Shown here piece after piece: positions 7,467 to 14,583 of a stretch of 14,583 nucleotides of DNA. A model generated the notes under the pieces. That model was not told the DNA's origin, ran no database searches, and saw only the letters and a program-made list of their open reading frames with translations. The translations under genes were made by a program, and so were the position numbers. Each line of letters starts with the position of its first letter. Position 1 is the stretch's first letter. Source of the stretch: Methylosinus sp. H3A (lineage in GTDB: Bacteria; Pseudomonadota; Alphaproteobacteria; Rhizobiales; Beijerinckiaceae); contig NZ_JADNQW010000011.1 of NCBI RefSeq assembly GCF_015709455.1, positions 1 to 14,583 on the forward strand, given 5' to 3'.

Positions 7467-9710
7467 ATGGCCGAAACTCCAGGCTTTTTCCAGCCGCCGA
7501 CCTATCGCGCGCAGGCGCGCATGGAGCTCGGCGCCGTTCGTCCCGTCACGCCCGCCGCCCGCAACGAGGTCGTGGCGCCGACGCCGCCCGCGCAGCTCGC
7601 GCGCGCGCGCAAGCAATATGCGCGCGGCGTCGAACATGCGCGCGCCGACCGCTGGCGTGAGGCTTTGCGCTTTTTCGAGGAGGCCGCGCGCTGCGCGCCC
7701 GATCAGCCGAACTATCATTATGTGCATGGCGTCGCTCTATGTCGCCATGATCGCTTCGACGAGGCGATCGGCGCGTTTCAGCTCGAATTGGAGGTGACGC
7801 CGGAACATGCGCCCTCCTTGACCGAGATCGGCACTTGCCTCGCGCGGACGGGGCGCACCCGGCAGGGCATTCCCTTTTTGCAGAGGGGCCTCGCGCGAAT
7901 TCCCCATCTGCCGCTGGCGCAATTCAGCCTCGGCCTCGCGCTGCTGACCGAGCGTCGCCCCAAGGAGGCGATCATCGCCTTGAGTTCCGCACTGACGTAC
8001 GACGGCGCCTATGCCGACGCATATCGCATGCGCGGCCTCGCCCTCACCATGGAGGGCGAACACGATAAGGCCGTCGACGATCTGCAAGCGGCCGCCGCGC
8101 TGGACAGCAAGAACCATCGCGCGCTGCTCGATCTCGGCATAAGCCTCGGCGCGAATGCGCGAGAGCAGCAGGCGGCGCGCCTGTTCGAGATGGCGGCGAA
8201 AGTGGCGCCGGATATCGCGCTGCCGCAATATGTCTATGGCAATTTCCTTATCAATCACCGTTTCTTCGAGGCCGGTCTCCGATATGTCGATCGCGCCATC
8301 GAGCTCGATCCTCTGCAAGCCGAGCCCTATGTCGGCCGCGGCTTCGGCCTGCTCGGACAGGGGCGCATCGACGAGGCGGTCGCCGCCTATCGGCGCGCCG
8401 GCGAGCTCAAGCCGGAAAGCGCCCAAATCGCCGGCACGCTGCTGTTCGCTCTGCAGCATTATCCGGGCGTCACCAAGCAGGATTTGCTCGAGGCGCATAA
8501 GAGATGGGCGGCGCTCTACCGCCCGACGGCGCCGCGCGACAAGCTCGCCTTTTCCAACGATCCCGATCCGACCCGCAAGCCGCGGCTCGGCATCGTCTCC
8601 GCCGACATGCACCGCCATGCGGCCGCCTTTCTCACGCTACGCGCCTTCGAGCAGCTCGCGGCTCTCGGCTATGAGATTTTCTGCTACAAGACCGACAGGA
8701 AGCGCGAGGACGATGATTTCAGCGAGCGCTTCAAGGCCGCCGGAAAATTCTGGCGCGACGTCTCCGATCTCGACGATGCGGCTCTCGCCGCGCTGGTCGA
8801 GGAGCACAAAATCGACATTCTCTTCGATCTCGCCGGACATACGGCCGGCAATCGCCTCTCCGTCTTCGCGCAACGCGCGGCGCCGATTCAATTGAGCTGG
8901 GCCGGCTATGTCGGCACCATCGGTCTCGACACTTATGACGGCGTCATCGCCGACCCGGTCGAGATTCCGCCGCAGGACGACGAATTCTACGCCGAGCCCG
9001 TCATCCGCCTGCCGGATTGCTACGTCTGCTATCATCCGCCGACCAATACGCCGGAGGTGGGGCCGCTTCCCGCGCTCGAGAAGGGCGCGATCACCTTCGG
9101 CTGCTTCAATCGCCCGGCCAAGATCAATTCCGAGGTCGGCCGCGCCTGGGCGCGTATCATCGAGCAGGTTCCGGACTCGCGCATCCTCATGGTCTATGGC
9201 GGTCTGAACGAGAGCGCGACGCAAAAGGCGCTCTACGACGTCCTCGAGAAGGGCGGCCTGTCGCGCGAGCATGTCGAGCTCGTCGGCGGCGCGGAGCAGC
9301 CCATATTGCTCGACGCCTATGCGAACAGGGTCGATCTGGCGCTCGATCCGTTTCCCTATTCCGGCGGCGTCACGACGCTCGAAGCCATGTGGATGGGCGT
9401 GCCGACCGTCACTTTCGTCGGCGACACTTTCGCCGGCCGCCATTCGGCGACGCATCTTACCGCCGCGGGCCTCGCGGAATTTTGCACGTATTCGATCGAC
9501 GATTATGTGGCGCTCGCCGTCGATTGGGCGAAACGGCCGCAGGATCTCGCAGCCTTGCGCGCCGGCCTGCGCGACAAGGTCGCGGCCTCGCCGCTGAACG
9601 ATCAGGTCCGTTTCGGACAGAATCTCTCGAACGAATTGTCTCGTCTCTGGACGCAATGGTGCGATCGGCGCCGCGCGCGCGATGCAGCCGGCGCGGGAGC
9701 GGCCGCATGA
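7467..9710 (+). CDS. TPR plus GT41 (SPINDLY/OGT-type) protein glycosyltransferase
   Basis: A 747-residue predicted cytoplasmic enzyme transferring a sugar from a nucleotide-sugar to Ser/Thr (or, in HMW1C relatives, Asn) of proteins. Residues 42-320 hold about eight TPR repeats. Residues 370-730 are the Glyco_transf_41 catalytic part: GIVSADMHRH (375-384, with His384 aligning with the OGT catalytic-domain histidine), DLAGHTAGNRLSVFAQRAAP (454-473), CFNRPAKIN (546-554, where Lys552 corresponds to the UDP-binding lysine of OGT), VDLALDPFPYSGGVTTLEAM (622-641) and FAGRHSATHL (655-664). The motifs look intact, so it is probably active. ATG 7467 has GGGAG at 7453-7457, nine bases upstream. The frame is open back to 7251, but that stretch is not protein-like. 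The next TPR gene follows with an ATGA overlap or a 58-base gap. The target protein is unknown; the neighbouring secreted Ser/Thr-rich protein is a candidate by position only. Confidence 0.9.
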   Translation: MAETPGFFQPPTYRAQARMELGAVRPVTPAARNEVVAPTPPAQLARARKQYARGVEHARADRWREALRFFEEAARCAPDQPNYHYVHGVALCRHDRFDEAIGAFQLELEVTPEHAPSLTEIGTCLARTGRTRQGIPFLQRGLARIPHLPLAQFSLGLALLTERRPKEAIIALSSALTYDGAYADAYRMRGLALTMEGEHDKAVDDLQAAAALDSKNHRALLDLGISLGANAREQQAARLFEMAAKVAPDIALPQYVYGNFLINHRFFEAGLRYVDRAIELDPLQAEPYVGRGFGLLGQGRIDEAVAAYRRAGELKPESAQIAGTLLFALQHYPGVTKQDLLEAHKRWAALYRPTAPRDKLAFSNDPDPTRKPRLGIVSADMHRHAAAFLTLRAFEQLAALGYEIFCYKTDRKREDDDFSERFKAAGKFWRDVSDLDDAALAALVEEHKIDILFDLAGHTAGNRLSVFAQRAAPIQLSWAGYVGTIGLDTYDGVIADPVEIPPQDDEFYAEPVIRLPDCYVCYHPPTNTPEVGPLPALEKGAITFGCFNRPAKINSEVGRAWARIIEQVPDSRILMVYGGLNESATQKALYDVLEKGGLSREHVELVGGAEQPILLDAYANRVDLALDPFPYSGGVTTLEAMWMGVPTVTFVGDTFAGRHSATHLTAAGLAEFCTYSIDDYVALAVDWAKRPQDLAALRAGLRDKVAASPLNDQVRFGQNLSNELSRLWTQWCDRRRARDAAGAGAAA

Positions 9711-9763
9711 GCGCGGTCGTGCCGAATCCGCTTTTTCAATGCAATCGAATCGTATTCGGGTGA
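9707..9763 (+). other. Possible 18-codon coupling ORF
   Basis: ATG 9707 overlaps the GT41 stop codon as ATGA and opens a short frame (MSAVVPNPLFQCNRIVFG) that ends at TGA 9761-9763, five bases before the start of the TPR gene. It could pass ribosomes from one gene to the next, since ATG 9769 has no good ribosome site of its own. No other evidence supports it as a gene. Confidence 0.2.
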
Positions 9764-9768
9764 ATGAT

Positions 9769-10824
9769 ATGACGCAGCAGAATATTCCCGGCGCGCGGCA
9801 TCCAGACTATATCCGCGCCATTCTCGATCGCGCCGTCACGATGATTGCGGAGGGCCGGCTGGAGAGCGCCGAGGTGCTTCTCGCGACATTGAGCGAAGAG
9901 CCGAGCGCCCGAGAAGTGACGGCCTATCTGCGCGGCGTGATCGCGGCGAGACTCATGGAGAAGTCGGCGGCGCAGCTCTTCTTCAAAGCGGCGCTCGAGG
10001 CAAATCCGCGGAATGCGGAGGCGCATGCGCAGCTCGGCCTGCTGCTGCTCGATGACCGGCCGGTCGCGGCGGCGGCGGCTTTCGCGGCGGCGCTCGCGCT
10101 CGAGGCGCGCAATCCAGATTGGCATGTCGCGCTCGCCTCGGCCTTCCACCGTTTGGGTTTCGTCGATCGCGCGAAGGACAATCTCGCGGACGCGCTGGCG
10201 CTTTCGCCCGATCATGCGGAGGCTTCGACCCGCGCCGCGGCCATCGAGGCGGAGACGGAAGAGACGCGCGAGATCGAAGATCTGTCGCCCGAGGACGAGG
10301 CTATCCTCTGCGACGCGCTCTTCGCAGAGGGAACGCGGCGCCAGGGCGATGGCGATCTGGCCCGCGCCGCGGCCATTTTCGAGCGCGTCCTGAAACGCGC
10401 GCCGATGCATGCTTTCGCTCTCTGCAATCTCGGCGCGCTCCGCCGCGTCTCGGGCGATCTGTGCCGATCCGAAGAGCTGCTGGAGCAGGCGATCACGGCC
10501 GATCCGAAGCTCGTCCCCGCGCGTCTCGCGCTCGCCGAGACCTATGTCGCCGCGGGCCGGGAGCAGGAGGCGCGCGCGCAATTCGAGACGGCGATCGAGT
10601 TGGAGCCGCAGAACGCCGCCGCGCGCGCCGCCTATGCGATGGCCCTGCAAAGAATGGGCGCGCCGAAAGAATCGATCCTGCATTTTCACCACGCCATTCT
10701 CCTCGATCAGCATCGACCGGCCGAATTCTATGCGGCGCTCGGCGCGGCGCTCGAAGCCGTGGGCATGCGCGATCGTGCGGAAATCGCGCTCCGACACGCT
10801 GCCGCCTTGGCGGAAGCGTCATAG
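9769..10824 (+). CDS. TPR-repeat protein of unknown function
   Basis: A 351-residue predicted cytoplasmic protein made almost entirely of TPR-like helical pairs. Repeat-like segments include ARLMEKSAAQLFFKAALEAN (60-79), RAKDNLADALALSPDHAEA (134-152), ARAAAIFERVLKRAPMHAFA (198-217), EELLEQAITADPKLVPARLA (235-254) and ARAQFETAIELEPQNAAARA (268-287). An acidic linker (IEAETEETREIEDLSPEDE, 159-177) splits the repeats into two groups. There is no signal peptide, membrane segment or catalytic motif. ATG 9769 is chosen because the protein-like sequence starts there. An in-frame ATG at 9682 lies inside the GT41 gene and would add 29 residues. The gene is probably co-transcribed with the GT41 gene and may present substrates to it or serve the secretion system as a scaffold; both are guesses. 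A weak hairpin (TCGGC 10833-10837 with GCCGA 10842-10846) follows the stop. Confidence 0.8.
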   Translation: MTQQNIPGARHPDYIRAILDRAVTMIAEGRLESAEVLLATLSEEPSAREVTAYLRGVIAARLMEKSAAQLFFKAALEANPRNAEAHAQLGLLLLDDRPVAAAAAFAAALALEARNPDWHVALASAFHRLGFVDRAKDNLADALALSPDHAEASTRAAAIEAETEETREIEDLSPEDEAILCDALFAEGTRRQGDGDLARAAAIFERVLKRAPMHAFALCNLGALRRVSGDLCRSEELLEQAITADPKLVPARLALAETYVAAGREQEARAQFETAIELEPQNAAARAAYAMALQRMGAPKESILHFHHAILLDQHRPAEFYAALGAALEAVGMRDRAEIALRHAAALAEAS

Positions 10825-11069
10825 GTAGGCGCTCGGCGTCGGCCGAAGCGACTCGGACAGCACAAAAATGAGAAAGTGGAACGGGCGGCGTCCTCGCAGG
10901 CGCATGTCCGCTCGAGGCCGCTCATGTCCTCGAGATCGCGCATCAGCTCGAAAGTCGGACGAAGGCCGTGCAACAGACGCGCGCCGGTTTTCTCTCCCAT
11001 CTGTGCGAGAATCGGGAGCGGCGCGAGAGCGATCGATCGACGAGCGAAAGGCCGCCGCTCGACTCGCGC

Positions 11070-11795
11070 TCATGTGTCTTCGGGGCGCGTGTCTTCGGAG
11101 CGTGTGTTTTGGAGGCATGTGTCTTGGAGGCATGTGTCTTGGGGGCAAGAATCGCTGTCTTCGGGGCGAAAATCGCGTAAGTTCGAAGCGCCCCCGTCGT
11201 CGGGCCCTCTCGCCTCTTCCGCGTTCCCATTTACGTCACTGGAAAAACTGGGGGAAATCCGGCTTCGTCGCGCCGGCATGCGTATGCCGATGTCGCGATC
11301 GAGCTGCTTCGCGCAATGGATCAGCGCCAGCTTCAATTCCGCTTGAATCGTGCGCTTCGTCACACCGAAACGCTTTGCGAGAGCGGAGGAAGGGACTTCG
11401 TCGATGGAGACAGCGAGCAATATGTCGCGTCGCCGCTGCGGCATTTCCATCATGCCGCGTTTCAGCGCCTCGATTTCGGAACGCGCCTCGACGATGCGCT
11501 CCGGATCCGGCGCGTCGTCGACAATATCCAGGAAGAATTCGGATTCCGGCGGGCCGCCGAGCAATTCGGCCCTGCGCCGATCCGCGGCGAGCCGCGTGGC
11601 GATACGGAGAATATAGGCATTCGGACGCTTGATCGGACCGATCTCTACGCTCGAATACAGCCGCAGGAATGTGTCCTGCAGGGCGTCCGCGGCCATATCC
11701 GTCGAGCCCAGTCGACGCGATAGGCGCCGCTTGAGATCTTCATATCCCGTGAGCAGCAAATTGATCAAAGTCGCGCGGCTGGTTTCGATCGTCAT
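11070..11795 (-). CDS. FecI-type ECF sigma factor with a low-complexity C-terminal tail
   Basis: A 241-residue sigma-70 family protein that directs RNA polymerase to target promoters. Region 2 lies at about 11-75: RRLSRRLGSTDMAADALQDT then FLRLYSS, the FecI-like pattern, and RPNAYILRIATRLAADRRR. Region 4 with its helix-turn-helix lies at about 108-163 (MEMPQRRRDILLAVSIDEV, then ALAKRFGVTKRTIQAELKLA). FecI relatives usually end near residue 165-175. Here a further 70 or so hydrophilic residues follow, ending in a five-residue repeat (DTCLQ, DTCLQ, NTRSE, DTRPE). FecI factors normally have a fecR anti-sigma gene just downstream; none is visible, and 10825-11069 shows no gene. ATG 11795 has CGGAG beginning eight bases upstream (11804-11808). 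A Pho-box-like site precedes it and the secretin gene lies just upstream on the same strand. By analogy with VreI of Pseudomonas, it may control the secretion genes in response to phosphate limitation. That link is inferred. Confidence 0.85.
   Translation of the reverse strand: MTIETSRATLINLLLTGYEDLKRRLSRRLGSTDMAADALQDTFLRLYSSVEIGPIKRPNAYILRIATRLAADRRRAELLGGPPESEFFLDIVDDAPDPERIVEARSEIEALKRGMMEMPQRRRDILLAVSIDEVPSSALAKRFGVTKRTIQAELKLALIHCAKQLDRDIGIRMPARRSRISPSFSSDVNGNAEEARGPDDGGASNLRDFRPEDSDSCPQDTCLQDTCLQNTRSEDTRPEDT
11074..11148. repeat. Five tandem 15-bp repeats inside the sigma-factor tail
   Basis: On the + strand the units are GTGTCTTCGGGGCGC, GTGTCTTCGGAGCGT, GTGTTTTGGAGGCAT, GTGTCTTGGAGGCAT and GTGTCTTGGGGGCAA, with a sixth imperfect copy (CTGTCTTCGGGGCGA) at 11155-11169 after a 6-base insertion. 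The unit is a multiple of three, so copy number can change without a frameshift. On the - strand it encodes the last residues of the ECF sigma factor as a [D/N]-T-[C/R]-x-[Q/E] pentapeptide. The coding strand reads through to the TGA at 11070-11072. Confidence 0.9.
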
Positions 11796-11868
11796 CGAAC
11801 ACGCTCCGCTTCCATCGTGGCTGCGAGCCTCGACGTCTCGAATATGCGCATGCGGATAGGTCGAGCGG

Positions 11869-11886
11869 ATGACCCGGCAATGACAG
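11869..11886 (-). promoter_or_regulatory. Pho-box-like element upstream of the ECF sigma gene
   Basis: On the - strand it reads CTGTCATTGCCGGGTCAT. The first 7-mer matches the PhoB half-site CTGTCAT perfectly and the second matches 5 of 7, with the correct 4-base spacer, giving 12 of 14 core positions. It ends 73 bases before the sigma start codon, and TATCCG follows after ten bases as a possible -10. A hand estimate with equal base frequencies gives a few such matches per million positions. This is the best of the three sites. Confidence 0.6.
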
Positions 11887-11999
11887 GCGCGCGATTTTTG
11901 CCGATTTGATGGAATTTCGTTCGCGAGACCATGGTCGCCATCGATACGACGGCGACGCGTCCAGCTCAGGGGGCCCCTCGGTCGGTCGAAAGGCGCCGT

Positions 12000-14363
12000 T
12001 CATTTGCGGATATGACGAGCGGGCGACGGCTCGGAGGCGGGCACGACGGCCGCCACGCTGCGCATCGACTCGAGCCGCGAGCGGAATTCTTCTGCTACGC
12101 CTTGCGCGTCGAAGCCGTTGCGAATGATCTGAGGCTTGACGAAGACGATGATCTCCTGCCGGCTCTTGGATTTGTCGGTGTTGCCGAACAGATCGCCGAG
12201 ATAGGTGATGCGGCGCAGAATCGGGAGGCCGTCCAATGTGCTGTTATCCTGCTCGCTGATCATGCCTCCGAGCATCACCGTCTGGCCGCTCGTCACGGAA
12301 ATGGTCGAATGCACGCGCCGTTGGGAGATGGTCGGCGTCAGGCTCGCGCTCGTCGCATTGGAAATTTCCTGTTCGACTTCGAGCTGGATCGTCCCATTTG
12401 CGTGGACATGCGGCCAGACCTTCAAGATCACGCCGGTGTCGCGCATCTGAAAGGAATTGACGACGGTGTTGGCGTTCGTGAGGATATTCGCCGTGCCGGT
12501 CGAGATCGGGATTTCCTGGCCCACCTGTAGAAGCGCTGGTTGATTGTCCGCGACGACGAGCGAAGGCGCGGACAGAACCTTGACGCTGGTGAGCGTCGAA
12601 AGCGCATTCAAAATGAGGTGAGGTCGCGCCTCCGGACCGAGCACCATATTGAAGCCGGGCAGCACGCGCTGGAGCACGAGGTTCGACACCGCGCTCGCCG
12701 TCGAAGAGGCGGATGTCGTATCGGAGGAGGTGGTCGATGTCGATGTCGCGGCGGACGCATTGGCCTGCGACGCATTGGCTCTGGTGGCGTTGCCGAGATA
12801 ATATTGCACCCCATATTGCAGCTGGTCCGTCAGCGAGACTTCGGCGACGGTCGCCTCTATGGCCACCTGCATTTGTGGCCTGTCGAGTTCTCGCAGCGAG
12901 CGTTCGATGACGCGATAGTCGTCCTGATTGGAGTAGACGATAATCGAATTATTGCTGCTGTCGGCCGTGATGCGCACGTTTTGAAAGACGCCGCGGGGCA
13001 GGCTGCCGGGCGAGGAGGCGTCGCTTTTGGTCTCCGCGTCGGCCTCCTTCTTCTCGTTGAAATTCTCGAAGGAGGCGGCGATCTGGCCGCCGCTCTGGCC
13101 TGCGCCTGCGCCGCTGGCTTGGCGCGCGTTGGAGCTGTTGGCGTTGTTGCTGTTGCCGAAAGCGCTGCCTGAGGACACAGAGTCGAGCTTGGATTGAGCC
13201 GCGCTCGCGCCTGGCGCGATCTGGCTGGTCGCGGAATCGCTCGTCGTCGACCCGGCGCCTTTGCCAACGAAAATCTCATTGAGAATTTTGGCGATTTTGG
13301 TGGCGTTGCCATTTTCGAGACGATAGATGCGCACTGTCGTGCCCGTCATATCCGAACGATCGAGACGCCGCACCCATAGCGTCACGCGCTCCAGCGTCCT
13401 CGGACTTTGTGTCATCGCCATAACGGCGTTCATGCGCGAGATAGGCTGGAATTTCACCGCGCCGGCGCCTTGTGCGCCTTCTCCCGTCTCGAAAATCTGC
13501 TCGAGCTCGCGGACGAGCGTCGCCGGCGACGTCGATTTCAGGGGATAGACGCCGACGGATTGGTTGCGCATCCACTCGACGTCGAGGCCGGCGATCATGC
13601 TCAGCACCGCGTGTCGCTCGTTCGTCGAGCCTTGCACCAGGATGAAATTGCGGGCCGTGTCGGCGCGGATCATGTTGGGGCGGCTCACGAAATTTTCGGC
13701 CGCCTTCATCAGGGCGGCTGCGGACGTATAGCGCAGCGGGACGATGGTGACGCCAAATCCCGGCTGATCCATGCCGAATGTGACAGGCCCCGTGCCATTG
13801 GCCTCGTTGATCGGCATGATGCGGATGACGTCATGGTCGCGCACGAGCGCCGCATTGGACATTCGCAGAGCGCTCTCCAGTGCGGGCAGAACGTCCTTGC
13901 GCGCGATCGGCGCCGTCGCCAAGAGCGTTATTGGCGTCGTGATGCGCGCATCGACGACGAAATTCAGTCCCAAGGCATCGCCGAGCAGGGCCTTTGCGAC
14001 AGTCTGGACATCGGCCTGATCGAAGTTGATCTCGACGCCGTCACCGCGTTCGGTCGCGCCGGAGGCCGGCGAAGCGAACGCCATCGCCTCGGCGGCCTTG
14101 GGCGCTCCCTGTCGGGCCGGAAAGAGCATCGGTGGATTTTGCGACTCTCGGCGAGTGTGATCGGCGAGAAGCGGAAAGCGCGCGGTCAAATCGGCGTGTC
14201 GGATGGAGTCGACGCTGTCGACCGGGCCGACGCCGGTCAATTGTTCGGGCGATGAGCAAGATTGCAGCAGGCCCTGCGACATCGTCAGCGCCGCCGCGAC
14301 CAACCAGCGCCGGGCCGCGGAAGAGAATGAACCGGCGCGCCGGCGCTTGGTACAACGAAACAC
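12000..14363 (-). CDS. gspD: Type II secretion secretin, GspD family, probable lipoprotein
   Basis: Outer-membrane channel subunit of a type II secretion system. Numbered from GTG 14363 (787 residues): signal peptide with a basic start (KRRR) and hydrophobic WLVAAALTMSQGLL, then a lipobox-like LQSC with Cys36. The N0 domain is at about 110-184 (VEINFDQADVQTVAKALLGD). N1 is at 204-265 and N2 at 268-335. N3 is at 342-496, split by a Ser/Asn/Gly/Ala-rich insertion at 369-457. The secretin domain is at 495-747 with VLSAPSLVVADNQPALLQVG (596-615), a Ser/Thr/Ala-rich insertion at 524-561, and the closing GLPILRRITYLGDLFG (712-727). About 40 residues follow. GTG 14363 is chosen because GGAG (14371-14374) lies seven bases upstream and it gives a normal signal peptide. 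ATG 14456 would add 31 residues before the basic region. Self-anchored liposecretins are known (HxcQ). No other gsp gene is in view; they may lie to the right. The sigma gene follows after 204 bases. Confidence 0.9.
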   Translation of the reverse strand: MFRCTKRRRAGSFSSAARRWLVAAALTMSQGLLQSCSSPEQLTGVGPVDSVDSIRHADLTARFPLLADHTRRESQNPPMLFPARQGAPKAAEAMAFASPASGATERGDGVEINFDQADVQTVAKALLGDALGLNFVVDARITTPITLLATAPIARKDVLPALESALRMSNAALVRDHDVIRIMPINEANGTGPVTFGMDQPGFGVTIVPLRYTSAAALMKAAENFVSRPNMIRADTARNFILVQGSTNERHAVLSMIAGLDVEWMRNQSVGVYPLKSTSPATLVRELEQIFETGEGAQGAGAVKFQPISRMNAVMAMTQSPRTLERVTLWVRRLDRSDMTGTTVRIYRLENGNATKIAKILNEIFVGKGAGSTTSDSATSQIAPGASAAQSKLDSVSSGSAFGNSNNANSSNARQASGAGAGQSGGQIAASFENFNEKKEADAETKSDASSPGSLPRGVFQNVRITADSSNNSIIVYSNQDDYRVIERSLRELDRPQMQVAIEATVAEVSLTDQLQYGVQYYLGNATRANASQANASAATSTSTTSSDTTSASSTASAVSNLVLQRVLPGFNMVLGPEARPHLILNALSTLTSVKVLSAPSLVVADNQPALLQVGQEIPISTGTANILTNANTVVNSFQMRDTGVILKVWPHVHANGTIQLEVEQEISNATSASLTPTISQRRVHSTISVTSGQTVMLGGMISEQDNSTLDGLPILRRITYLGDLFGNTDKSKSRQEIIVFVKPQIIRNGFDAQGVAEEFRSRLESMRSVAAVVPASEPSPARHIRK

Positions 14364-14493
14364 AACGCGACTCCGATCGACAAATTCAATTACCAATAAA
14401 CTCGCGCCTTCGCTGACGTCGTTGTGGAATCGCACGCTTGTGTGACAGAGGGGCAACGAAACCGTGGCCGTAATCTGGCGTCTGATCGCGCGG

Positions 14494-14511
14494 CCGTCAT
14501 GACGCCGTCAA
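14494..14511 (+). promoter_or_regulatory. Pho-box-like element facing out of the window
   Basis: On the + strand it reads CCGTCATGACGCCGTCAA: two 7-mers 11 bases apart, matching the PhoB core at 11 of 14 positions. It points right, where an ATG at 14567 (reading MSQIA before the window ends) could start a divergent gene. Five codons are too few to call that gene. The element lies 131 bases upstream of the secretin start but in the opposite orientation. Confidence 0.3.
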
Positions 14512-14513
14512 AA

Positions 14514-14529
14514 CCAGTGGCTCTACTGG
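14514..14529. promoter_or_regulatory. Short inverted repeat in the region upstream of the secretin
   Basis: CCAGT (14514-14518) pairs with ACTGG (14525-14529) around the six bases GGCTCT, directly after the Pho-box-like element. It could be an operator half-site pair or an accident; nothing else supports it. Confidence 0.2.
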
Positions 14530-14583
14530 AGAGTATTGCTCGATGCCCTGACTTCGGCGGTCTTTCATGTCTCAAATTGCATT

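Noticed and set aside
10728..11000. Open frame on the - strand as a possible FecR remnant
   Set aside because: No FecR motif, no ribosome site, and it overlaps the end of the TPR gene.
11041..11061. Hairpin CGAGCG/CGCTCG after the sigma stop as a terminator
   Set aside because: A six-base stem with a nine-base loop and no U-tract; such pairs are common in GC-rich DNA.
11074..11169. Possible CRISPR array or intergenic satellite
   Set aside because: Units are 15 bp and directly adjacent without spacers, in frame inside the sigma gene.
14442..14448. Pho half-site CTGTCAC (- strand) upstream of the secretin
   Set aside because: Neither neighbouring 7-mer at 11-base spacing matches (2 of 7 on each side).

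Overview
The window looks like chromosomal DNA from a GC-rich alphaproteobacterium. Codon choice is strongly G/C-ending, and the protein families (FecI-type sigma factor, GspD secretin, TPR-GT41 protein, DUF4214-tailed glycosyltransferase) suit Hyphomicrobiales such as the Methylocystis/Methylosinus group. That genus-level guess comes from the general look of the proteins, not from a search. No rRNA, tRNA, insertion sequence or CRISPR array is visible.

Left block (about 1-5103, all + strand): a surface-polysaccharide cluster. It holds the 3' end of a gene for a putative glycan-modifying enzyme, a two-domain (tandem) GT4-type glycosyltransferase, and a second GT4-type glycosyltransferase with a DUF4214-like tail. 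The first two genes are each broken by an apparent loss of one T in a TTTT run. The block looks less GC-rich than the rest of the window. A perfect 11-bp stem hairpin at 5309-5334 separates it from the next block.

Right block (5358-14583): a secreted PstS/DING-like substrate-binding protein (- strand); a divergent TPR plus GT41 (SPINDLY/OGT-type) glycosyltransferase followed by a second TPR protein (+ strand); then, on the - strand, a FecI-type ECF sigma factor and a GspD-family type II secretion secretin that appears to be a lipoprotein.

The most interesting signal is regulatory. An 18-bp Pho-box-like element lies in front of the ECF sigma gene (12 of 14 core positions), a weaker one in front of the PstS-like gene (10 of 14), and another at the right edge pointing out of the window (11 of 14). 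With a liposecretin, a secreted PstS-like protein and a FecI-type sigma factor side by side, this resembles the phosphate-starvation Hxc type II secretion system and the PUMA3 (VreI) ECF sigma of Pseudomonas aeruginosa. Here a GT41 protein-glycosyltransferase module is added and no FecR-type anti-sigma factor is visible. The working model is inference: phosphate limitation acts through PhoB to induce the sigma factor, secretin and PstS-like cargo, and the GT41 enzyme may glycosylate a secreted or envelope protein. The sigma factor also carries an unusual low-complexity C-terminal tail made by a 15-bp tandem repeat.
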